Positions 28,787 through 33,443 of a stretch of 33,443 nt of DNA are shown here, one piece after another. This stretch comes from Chloroflexota bacterium (GTDB taxonomy: Bacteria > Chloroflexota > Anaerolineae > Anaerolineales > Villigracilaceae): the NCBI GenBank assembly GCA_016191955.1, contig JACPVC010000179.1, positions 1 through 33,443 of the forward strand. The letters run 5' to 3'. A program made the position numbers and the translations under genes. The notes under the pieces are model-generated. The model was not told the DNA's origin. It ran no database searches and worked only from the letters and a program-made list of their open reading frames with translations. Each line of letters starts with the position of its first letter. Position 1 is the stretch's first letter.

Positions 28787-29497
28787 ATGGCAAAACCTTT
28801 AATTGGCATCACCACCTATAACACCAAAAATAAATTCGAACGCGATATCGCCGCGGTTCAACACACCTACATTCGCGCGGTGGCGCAGGGCGGCGGCATC
28901 CCTGTTTTGATTCCTGCCATACTTGAAGAGGAAGATCGCCTTGAGCTATATTCCAGTTTGCAAGGCGTTCTGTTTTCGGGCGGCGGGGATATGTCGATTC
29001 AGTATTTCAACGGTGAAGACCATCCTAAAATCGCGGATGTGGACGATTATCGCGACGTCACGGAATTGTCGCTGCTCAAACAATCCGTCCAAGATGGCAA
29101 GCCCTTCCTCGCCATCTGCCGCGGTGTGCAGGTGATGAACGTGGCGTTGGGCGGCACGCTTTACACGCACATCCCAGATCAATTCAAAACGACCCTGGAA
29201 CACAGTCAGGATGAATTCACGACGATTGCTCACCCGGTCAATATCGATGAAGACTCGCGCTTGGCGGAAATCTTCGGCGAGACGTTGTTGCATGTGAACA
29301 GCTTGCATCATCAGGGATTAAAGAACGTCGCCTCCTCCTTAAGAGTAGTTGGTCATGCTCCAGACGGCATGATCGAAGCTGTAGAATTGCCCGACCATCC
29401 CTACGCGATGGGTGTGCAGTGGCATCCCGAATGGCTGACCGACCAGCCCGTGATGCGAAAGTTGTTCAAGTCGTTTGTGGACGCGACGAAGAAGTAG
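28787..29497 (+). CDS. Gamma-glutamyl-gamma-aminobutyrate hydrolase family (class-I glutamine amidotransferase-like peptidase C26)
   Basis: A 236-residue cytosolic hydrolase. The nucleophile Cys sits in P-F-L-A-I-C-R-G-V-Q-V-M-N-V (about residue 113), the oxyanion region is G-V-L-F-S-G-G-G-D (about 62-70) and the His-x-Glu pair is in G-V-Q-W-H-P-E-W (about 211-218). The opening K-P-L-I-G-I-T-T-Y is typical of PuuD-like enzymes, which cut gamma-glutamyl amides such as gamma-glutamyl-GABA in putrescine breakdown. No other putrescine gene is adjacent, so the natural substrate remains open. GGAGG at a 5-nt spacing fixes the ATG at 28787 rather than the TTG at 28775. Confidence 0.9.
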   Translation: MAKPLIGITTYNTKNKFERDIAAVQHTYIRAVAQGGGIPVLIPAILEEEDRLELYSSLQGVLFSGGGDMSIQYFNGEDHPKIADVDDYRDVTELSLLKQSVQDGKPFLAICRGVQVMNVALGGTLYTHIPDQFKTTLEHSQDEFTTIAHPVNIDEDSRLAEIFGETLLHVNSLHHQGLKNVASSLRVVGHAPDGMIEAVELPDHPYAMGVQWHPEWLTDQPVMRKLFKSFVDATKK

Positions 29498-29508
29498 ATT
29501 TCGGTTTT

Positions 29509-29958
29509 ATGAATATTCGCCAGCGCTTGATGGAAAGATTTGTCAATCTTTATCCGCCGCTTTTGGGGGCAGGTATTCGCTCTCATGCCATTGATGAACG
29601 GACGATTGTGGTCGAAATGAAGTTGACACTCTTCAACATAAACCTTGTTGGTGTGCATTTTGGCGGCTCGCTCTATGCGATGTGCGACCCGTGGTTCATG
29701 CTAATCCTGATGCGCCTGCTTGGGAAAGATTACATCGTGTGGGATAAAGCTGCCAACATCCAGTTCAAAAAGCCGGGGCGTGGACGTGTCAAAGCGCGGT
29801 TTCACATCCCGCCAGAGCGAGTGGACCAAATCCGTAGTGATGTCGATGCGCAGGGTAAGATCGAGCCGATATTCACTGTAGATATCGTGGACGACGATGG
29901 GCAGGTCATTGCACAAGTGGAGAAACTGCTATACATCCGCCGAAAGAAAGAAACATAA
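29509..29958 (+). CDS. DUF4442 family protein, hot-dog thioesterase-like
   Basis: A 149-residue protein with the DUF4442 pattern: R-L-M-E-R-F-V-N-L-Y-P-P-L-L-G-A-G-I (about 5-22), N-L-V-G-V-H-F-G-G-S-L-Y-A-M-C-D-P (about 45-61), and K-A-A-N-I-Q-F-K-K-P-G-R-G-R-V (about 80-94). The fold is a hot-dog type related to the C-terminal domain of YiiD, so acyl-CoA thioesterase activity is the best guess. Starts at the ATG at 29509, 11 bp after the previous stop; the longer frame from 29419 overlaps the peptidase gene and is rejected. Likely co-transcribed with the neighbours on both sides. Confidence 0.85.
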   Translation: MNIRQRLMERFVNLYPPLLGAGIRSHAIDERTIVVEMKLTLFNINLVGVHFGGSLYAMCDPWFMLILMRLLGKDYIVWDKAANIQFKKPGRGRVKARFHIPPERVDQIRSDVDAQGKIEPIFTVDIVDDDGQVIAQVEKLLYIRRKKET

Positions 29959-29969
29959 GGAGATACTCG

Positions 29970-30923
29970 ATGACGTTTTCAACATACGCCGACTTAAACC
30001 AGAAAATGATCGAACATTTTCAAAGTGGAGAGTTTCAGCAGGCATTGGAGTTGATCGAACAGGAAGGCAGAAACTTTCCATCCAATCGTATGATGGTGGA
30101 TTATTGGCGAATGTGCGCCGCCGCTCGGGTGGACAATCGTGCCCGTCTGACCGAGGTGGCTGATAATTTCCATAAAGAAGGCTTGTGGTTCGGCGAAATG
30201 ATGTGGCGGATGACGCCCTCGTTCAAGACCTTGCAAGGGGATGCAGAGTTCGAGCGGCTTGTAACAGAATCGCAGAAAATTCAATCACAGGAATCTCCTT
30301 TGGATACCCCTATGGTTTTGAAACACGCTCCAAAGGATGGCTCGAAAAAACCTCCTCTCCTGATCGCCTTGCATGGAAATCAAAGCAATGCCGAATGGAC
30401 CCTTCCCTTTTGGAAACCAGCCGTGGATGAAAATTTTGCGCTGGCAGTGCCACAGTCTACACAGGCGATGTTCAAGGGAGCGTTTATTTGGGATGATCTT
30501 GAAGCATCCTTTGAGCAAGTAAAGACCGGCTTTGAGTCATTAAAGCAGGAAATGGACTTTGACTCGAAGCGAGTGACCCTTGCCGGGCATTCGATGGGCG
30601 GACTTGTCGCCATCCAAATGGCGTTGACGGGTGAATTGCCTGTATGTGGATTGATCGCAAACGGTCCCGCCTTGCCGTTTGAAGATACTCCTGATGAATT
30701 GGATAAGGCGCTTGTTTCGGCAAAAGAGCGTGGCTTACGCGCTTATTTCATCATGGGTGACAAGGACGTCGACATCGAACCGGATGCCATCCGAGCCTTT
30801 GTGGAGAAGATGAAATCGGCTGGCGTTCCATGCGAATTGGAAATCGTACCCGGCGCAACGCATGATTACGACCCAAATTATGATGCTGCGCTGGTTCACG
30901 CATTGAAGTTTGTCAATTCCTAA
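29970..30923 (+). CDS. Alpha/beta hydrolase with an N-terminal helical extension
   Basis: A 317-residue protein. Residues 1-105 form a helical, TPR-like extension (F-Q-S-G-E-F-Q-Q-A-L-E-L-I and a middle part with WRMCAAARVDN). Residues 115-315 are an alpha/beta hydrolase of the esterase/phospholipase type: L-L-I-A-L-H-G-N-Q-S-N-A (oxyanion, about 131-142), nucleophile elbow A-G-H-S-M-G-G-L (about 206-213), acid in F-I-M-G-D-K-D-V-D (about 256) and His in P-G-A-T-H-D-Y (about 298). Catalytic triad complete. Well supported start: AAGGAGA at a 7-nt spacing. Tightly linked to murI (7-bp gap). Substrate unknown. Confidence 0.87.
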   Translation: MTFSTYADLNQKMIEHFQSGEFQQALELIEQEGRNFPSNRMMVDYWRMCAAARVDNRARLTEVADNFHKEGLWFGEMMWRMTPSFKTLQGDAEFERLVTESQKIQSQESPLDTPMVLKHAPKDGSKKPPLLIALHGNQSNAEWTLPFWKPAVDENFALAVPQSTQAMFKGAFIWDDLEASFEQVKTGFESLKQEMDFDSKRVTLAGHSMGGLVAIQMALTGELPVCGLIANGPALPFEDTPDELDKALVSAKERGLRAYFIMGDKDVDIEPDAIRAFVEKMKSAGVPCELEIVPGATHDYDPNYDAALVHALKFVNS

Positions 30924-30930
30924 AATCAAA

Positions 30931-31752
30931 ATGACAAACCAAGAACATCCGATTGGCGTCTTCGACTCGGGCGTGGGTGGACTTTCCGTCTTACGCGAGA
31001 TGCGGGCATTGATGCCAAACGAAGATATTATCTATTTCGGCGATCAGGGACACGTCCCCTACGGTCCGCGCCCGATGGAGCAGATACAGGACTTCTCCGA
31101 GGGCATCACGCGTTTTTTGCTGGCGCAGAATTCTAAGATCATCGTCGTTGCCTGTAACACGGCTTCGGCGGCGGCACTGACATATTTGCGCCAAACTTTC
31201 CCCGACGTGCAATTCGTGGGCATGGAACCGGCGGTCAAACCGGCAGCGGAGAAGACGCAGACAGGCAAGGTTGGCGTGCTGGCAACACCTGCCACGTTTC
31301 AGGGCGCGCTGTATGCGTCTGTTGTCGAACGCTTCGCGAACGGCGTGGAGTTGTTCCAAAATACTTGTAGCGGACTCGTCCAACAAATCGAGATGGGAAA
31401 TTTGGAAGGCAATGAGACGCGCAAGATTTTAGAGGATGCGCTTCACCCGATGCTGGAAAAGAATATCGATACGGTCGTGCTGGGGTGTACGCATTACCCG
31501 TTCGTGATACCGATGATCGAGAAAATAGTTGGGGAAAAGGTGCGGGTGATAGACCCAGCTCCCGCAGTGGCGAAACAGGTCAAACGTCTGCTTGAGGCGG
31601 GGGGGATGTCCAATCAGAATGGAGGCGAACTACGCTTTGTAACATCGGGCGAGGTGCAGTCGGTTAAATCCATTTTGAAAGTATTGTTAGGAATCGATGG
31701 CGAGGTTGAGCCGGTCACGTGGAAGACTGATCGCGAGATTTTAAACCGCTAA
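30931..31752 (+). CDS. murI: Glutamate racemase
   Basis: A 273-residue enzyme that interconverts L- and D-glutamate for peptidoglycan. It has the opening I-G-V-F-D-S-G-V-G-G-L-S-V-L (about 8-21), the first catalytic Cys in V-V-A-C-N-T-A-S-A-A-A-L (about 71) and the second Cys-His in V-V-L-G-C-T-H-Y-P-F (about 182), plus F-G-D-Q-G-H-V-P-Y-G. All active-site blocks are intact. The ATG at 30931 is preferred over the TTG at 30910; no clear Shine-Dalgarno precedes it. It is preceded by the hydrolase gene with a 7-bp gap and ends in an inverted repeat. A cell-wall peptidoglycan is therefore expected, which fits a Gram-type envelope with muramic acid. Confidence 0.94.
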   Translation: MTNQEHPIGVFDSGVGGLSVLREMRALMPNEDIIYFGDQGHVPYGPRPMEQIQDFSEGITRFLLAQNSKIIVVACNTASAAALTYLRQTFPDVQFVGMEPAVKPAAEKTQTGKVGVLATPATFQGALYASVVERFANGVELFQNTCSGLVQQIEMGNLEGNETRKILEDALHPMLEKNIDTVVLGCTHYPFVIPMIEKIVGEKVRVIDPAPAVAKQVKRLLEAGGMSNQNGGELRFVTSGEVQSVKSILKVLLGIDGEVEPVTWKTDREILNR

Positions 31753-31805
31753 GAGCGCTAAGATAAAAGGTTTTTCTTTGCGCCGTTAGCGTGCTTCGCG
31801 GTTAA
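31741..31805. terminator. Long imperfect inverted repeat between murI and the reductase gene
   Basis: TTAAACCGCTAAGAGCGCTA (31741-31760) and the inverted GTTAGCGTGCTTCGCGGTTAA (31785-31805) match with a few gaps, flanking an A/T-rich loop. It covers the murI stop and the 3' end of the convergent reductase gene, so it may act as a shared terminator and also trims or extends the reductase C-terminus. Confidence 0.6.
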
Positions 31806-32289
31806 TTGATGGAAAATCTTTTTCCGGTTTTACCGCCAGCAGGGTAAGGTCTTTGCCAATCTCGCGCAGTTCATCTTCGTCTTTGAATTTCATACCGACC
31901 ATCGCCATCACGGAACGGGTGTAGACGGGTTTGCGGCGGAAGAATTGGACGAGCATTTCGCCGGTATCTTTGCCGTTCAATTCTTCAGCGCATGCTTTGA
32001 ATTTTCGTCTGCCCACTTGTGCTTCGAAGATGGGATTGGCTTTGATATTCTTGAACCAGTCGGCACGCGAACCATAGGCGGCTTCGATGTAGTAGGTGTC
32101 GGCGGCTTGGTCGTAATCCATCACGTCCACCATGGCTTCGCGGGGTTTGCCGGTCTTCCTGCCGATGGTGATGATGCGCATCCACTGTGCGCCGATGAGA
32201 CGTTCCCAGCCGCCGAAGCCGAGCTTGTGCATGAACAGCGGGACTTTGAAGAAAAACTTCAGGAAGGTATTGGGACGTTTGTCAAACAT
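31786..32289 (-). CDS. Nitroreductase/deazaflavin-dependent (F420) reductase family protein
   Basis: A 167-residue protein of the DUF385/PF04075-type split beta-barrel family. Motifs: L-I-G-A-Q-W-M-R-I-I-T-I-G-R-K-T-G-K-P-R (about 31-50), D-T-Y-Y-I-E-A-A-Y-G-S-R-A-D-W-F-K-N-I-K-A-N-P (about 65-86) and V-G-R-R-K-F-K-A. These are the F420-binding strands of Ddn-like and FDOR-type enzymes. The cofactor is F420H2 in characterised relatives, so this organism may use F420; no F420 synthesis gene is in the window. Starts 3 bp after the methyltransferase stop and is likely co-transcribed with it. The last residues (INREAR) lie inside an inverted repeat. Confidence 0.85.
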   Translation of the reverse strand: MFDKRPNTFLKFFFKVPLFMHKLGFGGWERLIGAQWMRIITIGRKTGKPREAMVDVMDYDQAADTYYIEAAYGSRADWFKNIKANPIFEAQVGRRKFKACAEELNGKDTGEMLVQFFRRKPVYTRSVMAMVGMKFKDEDELREIGKDLTLLAVKPEKDFPSINREAR

Positions 32290-32292
32290 GTG

Positions 32293-33057
32293 TTATTTGC
32301 CTGTCAGTAGAAATTTTAAGAAAACGGGGATGCGATTTGGATACGGGAAAAAGGCAGGGACGTGTCTGCGATACTCGGCATAGTCGGGAATGCGTTCGAG
32401 CAATTCTTTTTCTTCCACCAAACGAATCCAGCCGAATATACCTAGAGGTAATAGAACTGCAAATGTGATTGCATAAATGCCCATGTTGAGCAGGGCAAGC
32501 CCAATGCCCACGCGCAAAGCCGCTCCATAGACGGGATGGCGAATGATGCCATAGATGCTTGAGTTGACTATTCTGCCTTCTTTGGGAAAGTACACGTACA
32601 ACATGGTGAGATTGTCCACCCCGAAAGTGGAGACAGCCTGCCACCATAATGCTGCACCGACGATAACGTTAAACCAACCAAGCCACGTGAAAATGGTCGT
32701 GAGCGTGGGCTGGGTGAATTTGGGTCCGTTCATGTAGGCGATGTGGGCTAGGGCAGCAAAGATAACGGCTAGACCCGGTAAGGCAAACCGCCCAAAGGCA
32801 TTTGTGTATGCCGCTTCTTTGTATTTTTCGATGTACGTTTTCTTTTGGGTGAAAAATCGACTGAGCAGGAGATACCCCAATGCCATAACCACGATCTGGC
32901 TGTCGAGCGTCCAGGTGGGGATGTTGTCGGTGAGAATAAAGTACAGGATGGTCAGACCCAATATCCCGAAGAAAGAGGCGGCGATTTTCATCCGCCCGAT
33001 TTTGGTGTTCAACTCCGGGACGTGCTCGGCTAGTTTCTCGAAGCCTTTGAGATGCAT
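32293..33057 (-). CDS. Isoprenylcysteine carboxyl methyltransferase/phospholipid methyltransferase-like membrane protein
   Basis: A 254-residue protein with five to six hydrophobic segments (about residues 25-43, 50-66, 90-106, 120-138, 175-205). The C-terminal signature G-I-I-R-H-P-V-Y-G-A-A-L (about 170-181) and L-V-E-E-K-E-L-L-E-R-I-P-D-Y-A-E-Y-R-R-H-V-P-A-F-F-P (about 212-237) is that of the ICMT/PEMT-type membrane methyltransferases, which bind SAM there. The acceptor may be a lipid or an isoprenoid thiol; it is not predictable. AGGAGG at a 5-nt spacing fixes the ATG at 33057. Coupled to the reductase gene by a 3-bp gap. Nothing else coding lies in the gap at 33058-33130. Confidence 0.87.
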   Translation of the reverse strand: MHLKGFEKLAEHVPELNTKIGRMKIAASFFGILGLTILYFILTDNIPTWTLDSQIVVMALGYLLLSRFFTQKKTYIEKYKEAAYTNAFGRFALPGLAVIFAALAHIAYMNGPKFTQPTLTTIFTWLGWFNVIVGAALWWQAVSTFGVDNLTMLYVYFPKEGRIVNSSIYGIIRHPVYGAALRVGIGLALLNMGIYAITFAVLLPLGIFGWIRLVEEKELLERIPDYAEYRRHVPAFFPYPNRIPVFLKFLLTGK

Positions 33058-33130
33058 TGCAGCCTCCTGTAATTTAGCGATAAGCTTCGTTAAATCATAC
33101 CACTTTGAAAGAAATGCTGTGTTACCCCGA

Positions 33131-33443
33131 TTACTGAAATTGTGTCCACCTAGGTAAGTCGAGTGCTGGTTTGGAAATATATTCTGAAAAGTTATCTAGA
33201 ATTTCCCTGTTCTTATCTTTTTGCAGGTAAAGGATGCGATTTTCAAGGACAAATGAGAGCGCGCCGATAAGCAATAAAATGATGGTGAATAAAAGATTAA
33301 GTGCTGTAGTTTCGCCAAAAGATGGCGAAGGACCTTAAAAAGCGAACCAAAATACGGCATAACCTGAGGTATTCAGGGAAGCAAAGAGGAGGGAAGACAA
33401 GCTGTTGTCATCCCAATCACCGTAAACAGGAGTGCTTCGGTGC
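33131..33443 (-). pseudogene. Split membrane-protein reading frame running off the right edge
   Basis: On the minus strand one frame is open from the window edge (33442) with protein-like content, V-Y-G-D-W-D-D-N-S-L-S-S-L and G-Y-A-V-F-W-F-A-F, to a TAA at 33335-33337. In the same frame it continues for 67 codons: a hydrophobic helix A-L-N-L-L-F-T-I-I-L-L-L-I-G-A-L-S-F, then a charged tail, to a TAA at 33131-33133. No ATG or GTG opens the second part. Either a membrane-protein gene is broken by one in-frame stop, or two genes abut with an unseen start. The frame was found by reading, not by an ORF call, and continues outside the window. Confidence 0.5.

Overview
The window looks like a chromosomal segment of an uncultured member of the Chloroflexota, most likely class Anaerolineae. 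This is inferred from the gene mix, not from a marker tree. The pointers are a lipoprotein with an NBR1-type Ig-like domain, secreted proteins with Thr/Pro-rich (TPTPT) linkers, a lamin-tail/phospholipase D exoprotein, a fused PabB-PabC, a deazaflavin-type (F420) reductase, small multi-hairpin repeats in many gene gaps and frequent TTG starts. I found no rRNA, tRNA, CRISPR array, transposase or prophage gene.

Layout. (1) 1-5899, plus strand: a cell-surface module made of a secreted beta-helical DUF4353 protein (cut by the left edge, with its own terminator), a VTC-type polyphosphate polymerase domain, a DUF4956 membrane protein, a membrane-anchored CotH kinase-like protein and an NBR1-Ig lipoprotein. 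(2) 6011-8587, minus: a secreted phospholipase D-like protein flanked by lamin-tail domains. (3) 8978-9553, plus: a sulfotransferase. (4) 9588-13748, minus: an operon with an extended -10 promoter, encoding a tiny YIDP-type membrane protein, an AlkP-superfamily phosphodiesterase, a 5-TM protein and a Tat-exported sulfatase-fold protein that lacks the sulfatase active-site signature. (5) 13853-17186, minus: a polytopic DUF6056/GT-C-like protein behind a PabB-PabC fusion that carries an in-frame 34-nt palindrome. (6) 17198-19018, plus: VanZ-like protein and a Tat-lipoprotein amine oxidase. (7) 19384-21405, plus: three SRPBCC (AHSA1) proteins and an ArsR regulator behind a promoter overlaid by repeated GTTGCGTA half-sites. 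(8) 21406-22123: two tandem copies of a multi-hairpin repeat, followed by an AT-richer orphan gene on the minus strand. (9) 23107-25754: scpA (minus) divergent from moaC-cupin-moaD-moaE, with both divergent genes apparently transcribed from -10 boxes that give almost no leader. (10) 25796-31752, plus: two GNAT acetyltransferases, fabF, rplS with a clear promoter and terminator, a class-I glutamine amidotransferase-like peptidase, a DUF4442 protein, an alpha/beta hydrolase and murI. (11) 31786-33057, minus: an F420-type reductase and an ICMT-like methyltransferase, followed by a split reading frame running off the right edge.

The most interesting biology is the VTC-DUF4956-CotH-DUF4353 module. 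It can be read as a cytosolic polyphosphate polymerase, a candidate membrane conduit, an extracytoplasmic kinase-like enzyme and a surface beta-helix that could be the substrate or scaffold. The second theme is DNA architecture. A composite four-hairpin repeat occurs in three copies plus one half copy, long perfect palindromes sit in and between genes (one inside the pabB coding sequence), and the gaps of the molybdopterin cluster each carry a different inverted repeat.
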